This document shows positions 45,874-56,896 of a stretch of 64,000 nt of DNA, piece by piece. The notes beneath the pieces were generated by a model. The model did no database searches. It saw only the letters and a program-made list of their open reading frames with translations, and had not been told where the DNA came from. Position numbers and translations under genes: made by a program. Source of the stretch: Anniella stebbinsi (lineage: Eukaryota > Chordata > Lepidosauria > Squamata > Anniellidae); NCBI GenBank assembly GCA_029215795.1, contig JARDYH010000003.1, positions 178,820,382 through 178,884,381 of the forward strand. Direction: 5' to 3'. Positions within the stretch are counted from its first letter, which is position 1, and each line of letters starts with the position of its first letter.

Positions 45874-46480
45874 TAACCGGGAAACCTGGGGCCAACCGGC
45901 CCAACCGGGGGCGGTGTGGGCAAACCGGGGTGGTGGTGGGTCACGCGGCAGTGGCGGCGGAGGAGCCCTGGAAGCGGCCGCCCCAGAAGGTAAGTGCCCT
46001 CCCTTGCGCCTCGCGCTCCTTATCTGCAGGGGCGTCCGCTTCCCTCCGGTGCTCGAATCTACTGAGAAACAGGCTTCGCCACGAAGCCTGTTTCTCAGTA
46101 GATTCGAGCACCGAAGGGAAGCGGACGCCCTTGCGGGTAAGGAGCGCGAGACGCGGGGTGCGAGGCACTTACCTGCTGGGGCGGCCGGGTCCGCCGCTGC
46201 TGGGTCCTCCACCGCCGCTGCCAGGCTCGTGAGGCCAGAGGCCGCGCGGAAGGGACGGGAGAGGGCCGGATCCGGAAGTGACGTAATCGCCTCTTCCGCG
46301 CGGCCTCTGGCCTCGTCGGGGCTAGTCACGATGGCGACGACCCCCGAGGAGCCCGGACGCCTGCGCGGTAGAAGTGGGGGACCCGCCGGCGGCGGTGGGG
46401 GACCTGGGGCGGGCGGCGGACCCGGCGGGGGCGGCAGCGGCAGCAGCAGCAAACCTGGTAGGTCCGGGCTGATGTTTTTT
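45874..46480. promoter_or_regulatory. CpG-island-like palindromic segment with promoter motifs
   Basis: Very CpG-rich. A 48-bp inverted repeat (46031-46078 and 46082-46129, one mismatch) extends outward to about 105-bp arms (45974-46184) whose edges carry outward-facing donors: aaggtaagt on the plus strand (GTAAGT at 45990-45995) and caggtaagt on the minus strand (ACTTAC at 46167-46172). A second perfect 22-bp inverted repeat (46231-46252 and 46293-46314) encloses ccggaagtgacgtaa (46272-46286), a joined ETS and CRE-like site. An ATG follows at 46331. No gene could be assigned. It may be a captured promoter, a genuine first exon, or a foldback element. Confidence 0.6.
46331..46457 (+). other. 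Candidate first exon (unproven), MATTPEEPGRL...
   Basis: From the ATG at 46331 the frame reads MATTPEEPGRLRGRSG and then a glycine/proline-rich run to about SSSKP, with a splice-donor-like CTGGTAGGT at 46455-46463. The ATG lies 45 bp downstream of the ETS/CRE-like site. I do not recognise the protein. No downstream exon was identified in the remaining 17 kb. Glycine runs arise easily in such GC-rich DNA, so this is a hypothesis only. Confidence 0.25.
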
Positions 46481-46605
46481 GGGGGTGGGTGGCTTGGTGG
46501 GGGGGTTATTTTGGGTGGGGGGGTGGCTTGGGGGGTTTGTTTTGGGGGGGTGGCTTGGTGGGGGGGTTGTTTTGGGTGGCAGGGGGACCGGGATTTTGGG
46601 TTCCA
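46480..46605. repeat. G-rich minisatellite
   Basis: Repeats of gggggtggcttggtggggg and gggttattttgggtggggg (about 33 bp). It forms a counterpart to the C-rich array on the other side of the CpG-rich core. Confidence 0.8.
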
Positions 46606-46621
46606 AAATCTGGTCACCCTA
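46606..46621. mobile_element. hAT-type right terminus
   Basis: aaatctggtcaccctaa matches the right ends of the TAGGGTGACCA family in inverse orientation. It sits at the outer edge of the GC-rich composite. Its left partner is unclear. Confidence 0.5.
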
Positions 46622-46633
46622 ATCTATTAGAAC

Positions 46634-46953
46634 TAGGCTGACCATATGAAAAGGAGGACAGGGTTCATGTAACTTTAACAGTTGTAGAGAAAAGGGAATT
46701 TCAGCCAGTGTCATTTGTATGCAGTTAGTTCCTGGTGAAATTCCCTCTTCATCACAACTGTTAAAGTTGCAGGGGCCCTGCCTTCTTTTGTATATGGTCA
46801 CTCTAGTATAGTGCCTGCACCTTTACCTGTTGTGATGAAGAGGGAATTTCACCAAAAACTAATTGTATACAAATGACACTGGCTGAAATTCCCTTTTCTC
46901 TACAACTGCTAAAGTTACATGAGCCCTGTCCTCCTTTTCATATGGTCAGCCTA
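46634..46953 (-). mobile_element. Dimeric palindromic hAT-type MITE, copy 8
   Basis: Termini TAGGCTGACCATAT and ATATGGTCAGCCTA. It has perfect 8-bp target duplications attagaac (46626-46633 and 46954-46961). Reverse centre marker. The first 172 bp (46634-46805) form a complete palindromic monomer bounded by two termini; the remaining 148 bp are an inverted copy lacking the inner terminus. Confidence 0.96.
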
Positions 46954-46961
46954 ATTAGAAC

Positions 46962-48930
46962 AAAACCCCAAACTGTTTGCTAGCGCTGATAACAAAGAAT
47001 AAGAAGAAACACTCTGAGCATGTGCAGCTCAGCATTTCAAACTCCATGAAATTGTAGCACCATGCCATCAGGACTACAGGAATGAAATGTCATTTGCTTC
47101 TGCTGCCCTGATGCTAAACACATTTACTTGGGAATGTGCACTATTTTGTTGTAGAAGAGGATAATTGGTTTTTCAAGTAAAAATCATAAAATGAGCATCT
47201 GTCTGTGACCATGTATATGCTTGGCTGGCTGCTCCCTGACCATAAAATGATTTTTTAAAAAAAGAAAGAAAGGGTGCTGCGATGATCAGTATCAAGACCA
47301 GTAGGCCCTGGCATGTCCAGCCTGGATCAGGTGCTGACAGTGGGCCTAGTTGCCGCTCCCCTCATCACCAGTTACTCTTCGGGGGTTCATTTGGAGAGCC
47401 CTGGACTTTGTCCCCAAGACCCAGGGCTAGCTGCACCTCTGACAAAGATTGTGGTACTTGTTCTTACCAAGAACTATGGGATGTATAGCTTTTGTGAAAT
47501 CCATTCCATCTGCATCTCGCAGTTTGTCGGGCACCTTTAATTCCATCATATGCTCAGATTTCCTCCAGTTTCCCAAATTTGTGCAAATTTACACTTGTGA
47601 AAATGCACAAATCCCTCCCAAATGTGCGTTTCCTTGCTTTAGCCTATGGAGGAAATGCACATTTTCCGCTTTTTTAAAAAATGTAATTTTCTACAATTAA
47701 ATGTGTGTAAAATTCCAGAAAGTAAAAAAAAAGCCGGTCCTCAAATCCACGGAATACATGCAACTCAGGAAAAGTAGAACCCCTGCAGAATCTGCAGTTC
47801 AGATCATAAAAATCAGAACTGATTTGATTCCTTTGCGACATCCCAAAACAGAACTGCTTTCTACTACATCTAATCTCCCTCACTACCCTCCTCTGCCTGT
47901 AAAAACAAAAAGCAAAACACAAAACTCACCAGGATAACAGACCCAGACAGTAGCTAATGTGTGAAGGCAGGAATGATTTTCCAACTGAGCGCCTCCCTTC
48001 ACATGTGATGGGGAAAGCAGTGTTTGATGCGTTGCAATGTATATTTATGAAGTTGTGCAGAGTTCACAAGGGAAGTGGTGATGAAGTGGTTGGCAGAAGA
48101 AAAACCAATTGTCAAATTCACCCGGAGTGATGTGTTATTAAAAAAAGTGCAGGTTCGGAAACATTGATTTAAAGGTATATTTGTAATACCTGCCCTAAAT
48201 ATATCCCTGACTTCCACATCTATTAGATAGTGTTGGTTTCTCCTCTGAATGTCTGCTAAGTGCATTATTTTATTTTATTGCTATAAAAAGCAGCAAGTCT
48301 GCTTAATCTTGGAATCCTCTAGGAGTGCTCTTTTTCTTGGGCTCTGGTACAGCGAATCAGGTTGCCATGGTAAAATGGGTCAGCACGGCAAGCAAGTCAG
48401 TATGAACAACTGAAATCAGGCGCACAAAGCAGAGATAGCAGCACAGGCCCAAGCAGACAGTAATCTGGTGGAGAATCTAGGTCACTGGGATTCTTTGAAG
48501 CTGCAGCTGTCCGTGTCGGACCTCGCTCCGTCAGGGCTCACAAAAGAGTCACAACGGCTGGGCTGGTGATTAACGGTTACAATGCATGGCTGTGGCTGCT
48601 TGCTTTGTCTTCAGCATGAACAATTCACCATTTTAGATTTAGTTTTAGGATTGTATGTGCCTGCACATTCATGTACACACACACACGCCAAGTACGCAGG
48701 GATGACATGTTTCCTTTCCTGCGGATATTATGCACTTCTTTGTTTTCATTTGCAAACATTTCTATTTGACAGACAACATTCCACATTGCAGGGAAGCATC
48801 ATATACATGATGTTCCAGAATTATACCATGAATTGTTTTTCCATTGCAAAAAAGGAGATTAATGTTCACCTGCAAACATAATACAATGGCTGCACCCACC
48901 TATCCCAGACTAGATACAATCACATTTCCA
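46962..48930. other. Long stretch without a recognised gene
   Basis: Mostly unique. At 47560-47690 the motifs tttgtgcaaatttacac and tgcacaaatccctccc resemble hAT interior sequence seen at 23780. No exon was recognised. Confidence 0.3.
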
Positions 48931-49095
48931 GGGCCTCATCTACACCAAGCAGGATATAGCACTATGAAAGCGGTATATGGTATGTGTCAATGGGCCCCAA
49001 CAGTTGTCAGTGCATTTCAATACCACTATAAAGCGATAGTGTGGCTTTCATACCACTTTCACAGTGCAATATCCTGCTTGGTGTAGATGAGGCCC
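48931..49095. mobile_element. Palindromic MITE (gggcctcatctacacc)
   Basis: The ends gggcctcatctacaccaagc and gcttggtgtagatgaggccc are exactly inverted. The interior shares aagcaggatatagc...ctatgaaagcggtatatgg with 898-1035. 165 bp. Confidence 0.88.
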
Positions 49096-49180
49096 AGGTC
49101 TCAGCCAAACCTTTTCTCAAACATGTGGCGAAACACTGGAAGCAGTTGGGAAAAGTTGATCAACAAACACCTCAATTGAA

Positions 49181-49204
49181 CATCTTTCTTTCTTTCTTTC
49201 TTTC
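49181..49204. repeat. (CTTT)n microsatellite
   Basis: About six cttt units. Confidence 0.85.
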
Positions 49205-50237
49205 CTTCCACTCCTCTCATCTCCTTTTGTCCACCAGGCCACACAAATACCCACTGTGTCAAATCAATATTTAGAATCTATTATTGCTGTTCTTGTTTTC
49301 AGCAGTCCAATCCTAAACACATCAATAGGAAGGAAAGAAGTGATGATTCCTGTATTCAGTAAGCACCTTCACACATTTTGAAAGCGTTGCCCACACACAG
49401 CTGACTTTTTTCATATTTGTTATTATGTATATTTTTGTTATTGTTTATTTGTCATTATTTGTTTACGATGTTTTTACATTCCTCTTCAGTTAGCTAATTT
49501 ACAAAGCAGTTTGCGACATTAAAACATTAATGCAATCTATGAAAGCCACCCTGCTTAAAAAACAGTTGCCCTGAACCCACACAGAGACATGCTTCTGAAA
49601 GTGAGAATCTTCTTGGGTGCTTCCCTGGACTGTGGCCAATGCATTGAAGATTAGTGTATTAGCAGATTAACTGTACCTCCTGTAAATGATTATTGTGATA
49701 ATTAACACAAGAAAATGCCTAGAGCAATATGTCATTAAAGATGACATGGGGCGTGTGGACCATTTAATGACGTTTCTCCTGCATCAGTAGCGCAAACAAA
49801 ACAGTTGTTTCAAAAATCATGGCAATATGATGAGATACAAGGATGTAGACTAAACACTGCTCTGAAACTCTTTCAAGGTCCAATCTCTTTAAAGCTCTCC
49901 ATAAATTTTTGTTTCAGGAACTCAGTTATTGTAATAATTGTTGGTGATAGAGTTTGTTTGTTTTCCTCCTGTGAGTCTAGTCCGATATTCCAGCAGGTGC
50001 ACTTCCTCCCACAGATTAGATAAATCACTGCTCACAACAATGTTTTTCTTTAAGGAGTATTTTACTTGTTTAGATAAGCATTTAAAGAACTGAAATCAAC
50101 TTATCTTCATACTTTACACAGTCTCTTTCTTCCATTTGAGCAGCCGTTAACAAAATGATGAAGCAAAACAATATTCAAACATTTCTCTGCATTCTTCTGC
50201 CCTTTCCACAGCACAAACTGCTTTGCCTGTTCCTTGC

Positions 50238-50372
50238 AGCTTTCCCAGTCAGCTTTTCTCATTCAGCTTACCCAGCCAGCTTTCTTCTCATTCAGCTTAC
50301 TTCCCAGCACAGCTTACTCATCCAGCTTTCTTCCCCATCCAGCTTTCTTCCCCAGTCAGCTTTTCCCAGAAC
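50238..50372. repeat. Imperfect ~18-bp minisatellite (CAGCTTtc...)
   Basis: Seven or more copies of cagctttcttccccatc-type units, including cagcttttctcattcagc and cagcttactcatc. The open frames over this stretch are produced by the repeat. Confidence 0.75.
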
Positions 50373-51085
50373 CCAGCCCTCTTTGCTTTTTTCCTTTCTT
50401 TTTTATGCAGTTAATAGAGTTAAATTCAGGTGTGTCTTATACCTTAATTCAGAACACCTGCCTTCAATTTCTACTTTCATTCTCTCCTTTTCTTCCTTGT
50501 TTTAAAAAATAATACATACTTAATTGCATTCCTTTCAATTACTAACAATAATCAATGCATTGAGGTTCAAACTTTATAGCATATTTCCAGGGAGCTCAAA
50601 ACAGGCTACACTACAGGACAGAACTTCAGTGCATAAAAACAATCAAGGCTCAGCTGAAATCAGAGAAGCTACTTCTTTAACTGTAATTTTAAAAGTACCA
50701 AAGGAAGATCTGACATCTTAAAATAGTAAGCCTTAGTCCCTATCCAACAAGCCTGGATTTAAAATAACACAAGTGAACATCTTAAACAGTACAAATCAAG
50801 AGTGACAATAATGATACTAACGAAACTGTATGTTGACATTTTCATCTGTTCATTGTGTGCATTTATTTTTACAGTCAAGTGTGAAATTTTAAAGAAAGAC
50901 AATATGATATCACTATTAGTAAGATAAAATTGAATTGTCTATATTTATATTGTTTTAAGGATAGTTAATGATCTATCCACATTGCATTGTAAGGAATGCC
51001 CCAAGAGTAATTCTCCCACAAGTCTACCATGTTCAGAGTGTATCCTCCACAGTTGGGCCAAATGTGCACAGACAGGACTGTGAGC

Positions 51086-51240
51086 TAGGGTGGCCATGTG
51101 GCCTTTTTTTACTGAGGACAGCCTTCTATTTGTGCAGCTGCCAGAGGACTGTCCTCTGTTTTGAAGCCATCCTGTCTTTGAAGGACTGTCCAGTCAGAGT
51201 CCAACTGAAAGATAAAGAACCATCAGAAGGAAGAGCTGGG
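51086..51240. mobile_element. hAT-like left part, interrupted by L1
   Basis: Starts tagggtggccatgtggcc, then cctctatttgtgcagctgcc and ggactgtcctctgttttgaa. It breaks at the L1 insertion site (51225-51240 duplicated at 57016-57031). The right end may be at about 57279 (ggtaaccctaa). Confidence 0.45.
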
Positions 51241-51623
51241 GCGGTGACTTCCAGTATGTAACGAGACAGTCGGGGAAATCTTCCCTCCCGGTAATGAAGC
51301 TTTTAAAAAGAAATAACTCATCATTAAAAAGGCAAACTGTAAGTCTAAAGCTGTTTTCTGTTATCTAAATATTCAAAGCATAAGACAGAGGAATTTTCAG
51401 AGTTAAAGATACCAGCAGCGACTTCTAATCGGCTAATAAGCCTGGGAAGGTTGCCAAGCTCTGACCGAGTGGGGAAAACAGAACTATCTGTGTTGATTAC
51501 ATGTTTAAATGAAAGCGGAGAGTCAAGGAACATTTTTAAAGAACATTAAGCAATAATACTTAACAAGCAAGGATCTAAGAGGTGATAGAAAGTCTGAGTT
51601 CTGTCTCGCTGGCTGAATGCCAG

Positions 51624-52632
51624 ATGAATAAAGGAAGAGATAAGAGCAAGAAAACTTCGTCACCAAAGTGGACACGAGTTAAAGGACATCCTTCTGATAA
51701 GAGCTGGTCGCGTTTGGCGAGAAAGGATTTAGAAAAAACAACAATGGCGAATGGGAAAACGGGTCTGTCGCAAACCGGAAGTGGAAATCATAAAGATGGA
51801 GCTAAGCCAGGAGCAATAGCAAAAATAGTGAAGCCACAAGCAAGGCCAATGCCGGACTTACTGGCTAGCATCCAAGGCATGCTGAATAAGCAGAAAGCAG
51901 AGATTATGCAGGAGATGAAGCAGGAGCTCCAGAAATCTCAACGGGAGCTACAAGACAGCTTTCAAATGATGAATGACAAACTTGGATCCATGGAACAACA
52001 GATAGATCTGAATAAAGATAACATAAAAAAGCAAGATATAAACTTACAGGAAATGGACTTACGCTTAATCTCTATGGAAGATAGAGATAGAAGAATGAAT
52101 ATCCGTATAAGATCCTTTCAGGAGCAGCAGGGGGGAAATCCAAAGATCTTGAAAACCAAGTTAATGGAATGGATTAAAGAGATGTCCCCGCAAATGGCAT
52201 GGGATGATGCAGATTTCAAAAGGATCCACAGAGTGGGTCCTAAAAGGAGTGGAATGTTCCCAAGGGTCGTAATAGTAAGATTTGCCAGCTTTTATAAAAA
52301 AAGAAAATCTGATGCAAGCCATTAGACGGGCTGGGCAACTGATGTTCCAGTTTATGCAGATACAGGTCTTCAGTGACTTATGTCCCCAAACCATTAAATG
52401 GAGGAAAAGTGTGAAGCTGTGAACAACTACCCTGCGGAAGAAATCAATTGTCTATAGCTGGGGATACCCAGTATTTTTGAGATTTACATACCAGGGGAAA
52501 AAATACAGAATAACATCATGTGAGCAAGGAACGGATCTTCTGCGAAATTTGGGCCTGATGGAGAATGATACCAACGGGAGGCAGGAACAAGAAAAAGAAG
52601 AAGAAGGGGCAGCAGGAGGAAGCAGTTTGTGA
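51624..52632 (+). pseudogene. L1 ORF1p remnant (RNA-binding chaperone)
   Basis: L1 ORF1p is a trimeric nucleic-acid chaperone that packages L1 RNA. The ATG at 51624 starts MNKGRDKSKKTSSPKW. A coiled-coil-like region (QEMKQELQKSQREL and further heptads) is followed by the RRM-like segment MNIRIRSFQEQQ...KRIHRVGPKRSG...RVVIVRF, the conserved core. A one-base slip in an A run near 52300 shifts the frame; the correct frame continues to GKKYRITSCEQGTDLLRNLG and ends TGA at 52630-52632. A premature TGA at 52420-52422 lies in that same frame. The upstream in-frame ATG at 51582 is less likely to be the start. An intact copy would be about 335 residues. Confidence 0.85.
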
Positions 52633-52878
52633 CTGAATTATAGATCAAAGGGGAAAGTAAGAAGAGTTAAGGGAGGGAGGTCCTGAGTTGGTTCCTTGCA
52701 GGAAGTTCGCCCCCCCCCCCTCTGAAGGGTCCTAAGAAGAGGAAGAAAGGAGCCACTGCTTGGGGGAACCTGGTGTGGAGGGGGAGAAAAGGGGGGTTAT
52801 ATGTGGGGGGAGGGGGAGGGAGGGAAGGGGTATATGTGTCACGTTAGGAGACCTACAAAGAAAATTAAGATTGGAGAT

Positions 52879-55800
52879 ATGGAAAGTAAATTAAGATTGA
52901 TAACTTTAAATGTTAACGGGCTGGGCAGTGTTGTTAAAAGGAAAAGGATTGAAGGGTTGTTGAATAAAAAGAAAGCTGATGTAATATTTTTACAAGAAAC
53001 TCATCAAAAGAAAGATGGTATAAATGAACTAAAAATGAGGAATGTGGGGATATATGAGAAAGCATATGGAACCTCTAAAGCAAGAGGAGTTGCAATGATA
53101 ATTTCTAAAAAATGTGCATTTAATGTGGTTAAAGTGGTAAGCAATGTTATGGGTAGATTTATTATTTTACATTGTTCTATGGGGGATGAAAAATATGTCT
53201 TGGTAAATGTTTATGCACCAAATGAAAAGCAAACAGAATTTTATGATAAAGTGTTTAGAAAAATGGGGAATGTAGAGAAAACAAATATTGTAATGGGGGA
53301 GACTTTAATATGGTGCTGGATAAAATGAAAGATAGAGATAATACAAAAGGTATTGGGAAAATGGGTTTAGCTAAGGTAATGGAAGAAAAAGAATTGAAAG
53401 ATGTATGGAGATTAGTGAAAGGGGAGGAAAAGAAATATACCTTTTATTCGCCAAAATATAAGAGTTTTTCCAGGACTGATTATATATTTGTTTCAAAGAA
53501 TATCATTTCTAAGATTTTGGATTGTGAAATAGGAGTAATAAAGGTCTCAGACCATGCATTTATAAGCATAGATAGGGAAATAAAGAAAGATTATAGGGAA
53601 GCAAAAAGGTGGAGACTGGATACTAATATTTTAAATTATAAAAATATTGTGGAAAAAATGAAAATGGAAATACAGACTATATGGGAAATAAATGATACAG
53701 GGATAAATTCACAGGGGATAGTTTGGGACATGATGAAAGCAGTAGTTAGACGGATATGTATAAGAGAATCATGTAAATTAAAAAGACAACAAGAAGCACA
53801 TAGTAAAAAGATTGAAGAGGAGATTAAGGAATTAGAGGAACAATTTAGAATAAACAAAGATAAACATATATTTGTTTTGTTTTGTTTTTGTAGCTTTTTG
53901 AAGTGTTGAAGTGGTTTTAAATGTACAGATTGTGTGTATGTTGTATGTTTTTGCTGTTTAAATTTTTGTATATTTTTTAAATTGTTTTTAATCCTAGGTA
54001 AACCACCCAGAGAGCTTCGGCTGTGGGGCGGTATACAAATGTAATAAATAAATAAATAAATAAATATAAATAAACTCCAAGCAAAAAAGAAAGAACTTGA
54101 GGAGAAGGATATAGAGAGAGTCCAAAAAGGATTAATATAACTGAAAAGGAACTTTTTGAATATAGTAATAAAAATTCTAAAATGTTGGCAAGATCAATGC
54201 AATCAAAGAAGGAGAAAAATATAATAGGGATAATTAAAGATAAAACTGGGGAAAATTGTAATTTAATGAAAGATAAATTGAAAATATTTGAAGATTTTTA
54301 TCAGAAACTGTATACATCAGAAGCAGGTCCACAGATAAAGATATGGGAATATGTAGAGAAGAATTGGAAGATAAAATTACAAGATAAGGATAGGGATTAT
54401 ATGGAAGCATTAGTGACTGAAAAAGAAATAGAAGGAATCATTGATAAATTGAAAGGAGGGAAATCTCCAGGAGCAGATGGGTTGGGGCTGGAGTATTATA
54501 AGATATTTAAAGAGCTTTTAGTACCGAAAATGAAAAAACTGTATAATAATATAATAAATGGAGAGAAGACCCCACCATCGTGGCAACATTCGATGATAAT
54601 ATTAATCCCAAAACCAGATAAGGATTTAACAGACCCAGCATCATATAGACCTATTTCTTTAATTAATCAAGATTCTAAAATATTTACAGCAATTATGGCA
54701 ATGAGATTGAATACCTTTATAAACAAGTATATAAAAAAGGATCAATGTGGCTTTATTCCAGGGAGGCAAATGCCCAATTTAATAGGGAGAGTATTGAATG
54801 CAATAAATGTTATTAAAAGAAGGAATTTAAAAGCAGGGTTGATAGCCTTAGATATTTTCAAAGCCTTTGATTGCGTGGAATGGCCAGCGTTAAAAATTAT
54901 TATAAAGAGATTTGGTTTTGGAGAAAGGTTTATAGGAGTGATTAATCGGCTTTATGCAAATAATAAGGCGGTAATACTAGTGAATGATGGAATAACACAA
55001 CAAATTACTTTAGCCCGGGGAACAAGACAAGGGTGTCCTCTCTCCCCAATATTATTTGTGATAGTCATAGAAATATTGGCAAATGTCATTAGGGATGATG
55101 AGAGACTGAAGGGGATAGGAGGGGAAGAAAAAAATAAAATAAAAATGAATATGTTTGCGGATGATACTTTATTGACATTAGAAAACCCCAGGGATAGTAT
55201 ACAAGAAATAAAACAACATTTGAGAGAGTTTGGAGAGACTACAGGACTACAGGTAAATTGGGGGAAATCAGAAATGATGTTATTTAATTATGATAAAGAA
55301 GAAAGGGAGGAATGTAGTTTAAAATTGGATTTTAAGATTAAAAATGTAGTGCACTATTTAGGAGTTCAAATTACGAAAGATTTAGAAAAGTTAGAGGAAA
55401 TAAATTTTAGTAGTTTAAAAAAACAGATAATGAAGAAGTTAGAGGCTTATAGGAAATTAAAGCATTCATGGTTTGGTAGAATAGCGGTTGTTAAAATGAA
55501 AATAATACCAAAGATTAACTTTTTGTTTAGAATGTTACCAATTAAAATAACAGAAGTAGAAATAAGAAGTTGGCAAAGCATGATAAATAACTACTGTAAT
55601 GGAGATAGAAAAGCAAGAATTAATAAAATGAAATGGTATAAGATTCAAAGGGAAGGAGGGTTGGGACTCCCAAATATAAAGATGTATTATATAGCTCATC
55701 AGTTGAGATATGTTATAAATAGTATAATAGGGAAAGAGGATCTAGAATGGTTAGAGAATCAGACAGGAGAAATAGAGTTAGGTTTACAAAAAAAAATGTT

Positions 55801-56896
55801 AGCAAAATACAAAAGAAACAATTGATAGATATGGAAAAACTCATCTTAAAAAATATTGTAGATATTTGGGGAAAGTATAAAAAGAAATTAATTCCAGGAA
55901 TTTCTCCTTTAGCCCCAGTTGTTTTGTTGGAGAACTTCCCAGGTAATTTAAGAAGAGAACTGGAAGGGTTATTATGGGGGGAAAAATAATTAAAGTGAAA
56001 GATTGGATGAAGAGAATGGTTAATAAAAAGCAGATAGAAGTAGTTTTAAGAGGACAAAAAAACTTATGGTTTAAGTGTATACAATTGGAACAATGGACAC
56101 AGAAATGGAAAAAGAAAAATAAGGAATGTAGAAAGGAAACAAGATTTGAAAAGTTAATTGAGTTAAGAGAGAAGGAGGGGGGAAATAAAAGTAAAAAGGT
56201 ATAATAAGTGAAATATAAAATATATTGTTAGAAGAGGGAGTGCAACAAGAAATTTTGAAAACATTCTGGGAAGATGACTTAGCAAAACAAATTACTGAGG
56301 ATAACTGGAGGAAAATATGGGAACTAAGAACTTTAAAGTTGTTATCAATAAGGATAAAAGAAAATCATTATAAAATAATTTGGAGATGGTATCTCACTCC
56401 CATAAGATTACATCAGATAGATTTAAAAAATTCAATACTATGTTGGAGGGGCTGTCAGGAAGTCGGGACTTATTTCCATATGTGGTGGACATGTGAGTAT
56501 GTACAAAAATTTTGGAAAAGAGTTTTTAAAGAAATAAGTGAAATAGTGGCTAATCAAGTGGAAGCAAGTCCAAATATAGCTTTATTATCGCTGTTTGATA
56601 AAGAATATGGGAATAAAAGTATAAGAGAATTGATAAATAATCTCCTGACACTGGCTAGATTAATGATAGCGAAGAATTGGAAAATACAAGGGAATTATAG
56701 TATAGAAGAATGGTATAAAGGGGTGTGGGATATTGCAATCAATGACAGATTAACAAGTAAAATGAAAGTTAGGATGGGATTATCCAAAAAGAATGATTTT
56801 GATAGTATTTGGGGTCCATTTATAGATTATGTGTTAATAAAGGGGAGAGGATGTACACCTTCAAAAGAATCTTTGCAATTTTGGAAAAATGTATAA
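52879..56896 (+). pseudogene. L1 ORF2p remnant (endonuclease-reverse transcriptase)
   Basis: ORF2p nicks target DNA and reverse-transcribes L1 RNA. The APE-type endonuclease starts ESKLRLITLNVNGLG, with VIFLQETH and the late SDH motif (53547-53555). The GDFN motif is broken by a one-base deletion near 53297. The reverse transcriptase is in the frame at 54182-55825, with PGADG, PASYRPISL, RGTRQGCPLSP and FADD at 55154-55165. A Cys-rich C-terminal motif appears as CWRGCQEVGTYFHMWWTCEY near 56437-56496. Later frame slips occur near 54130, 55790, 55978 and 56200. An insertion at about 53865-54074 also interrupts it. Full length would be about 1,250 residues. The protein is certainly not produced intact. 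Confidence 0.92.
53865..54074 (+). mobile_element. LINE 3' end inserted in L1 ORF2
   Basis: Reads tttttaatcctaggtaaacc, then acccagagagcttcggctgt, gggcggtatacaaatg and ends (TAAA)n. This is a 5'-truncated 3' end of an L2/CR1-type LINE. The flanking gataaac / aataaac is a likely short duplication. It shows that an L2-type element was active after this L1 was inserted. Confidence 0.8.

Larger units (their letters stand above)
49096..51085. other. Stretch with two simple repeats, no recognised gene
   Basis: Contains (CTTT)n at 49181-49204 and a CAGCTTTC tandem repeat (50238-50372). The rest is unique-looking. Confidence 0.35.

Noticed and set aside
43484..46621. A single 3.1-kb hAT element joining the two TAGGGTGACCA-type ends
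   Set aside because: The flanks agtaatgg and atctatta share no duplication, and other insertions lie between; recorded only as a possibility.
45659..46630. 323-codon and 308-codon open frames on opposite strands
   Set aside because: Both are proline/glycine-rich frames produced by GC-rich minisatellites and palindromes with few stop codons; no domain is visible.
50155..50512. 116-codon serine/proline-rich frame
   Set aside because: Generated by the CAGCTTTC minisatellite and pyrimidine-rich flanks.
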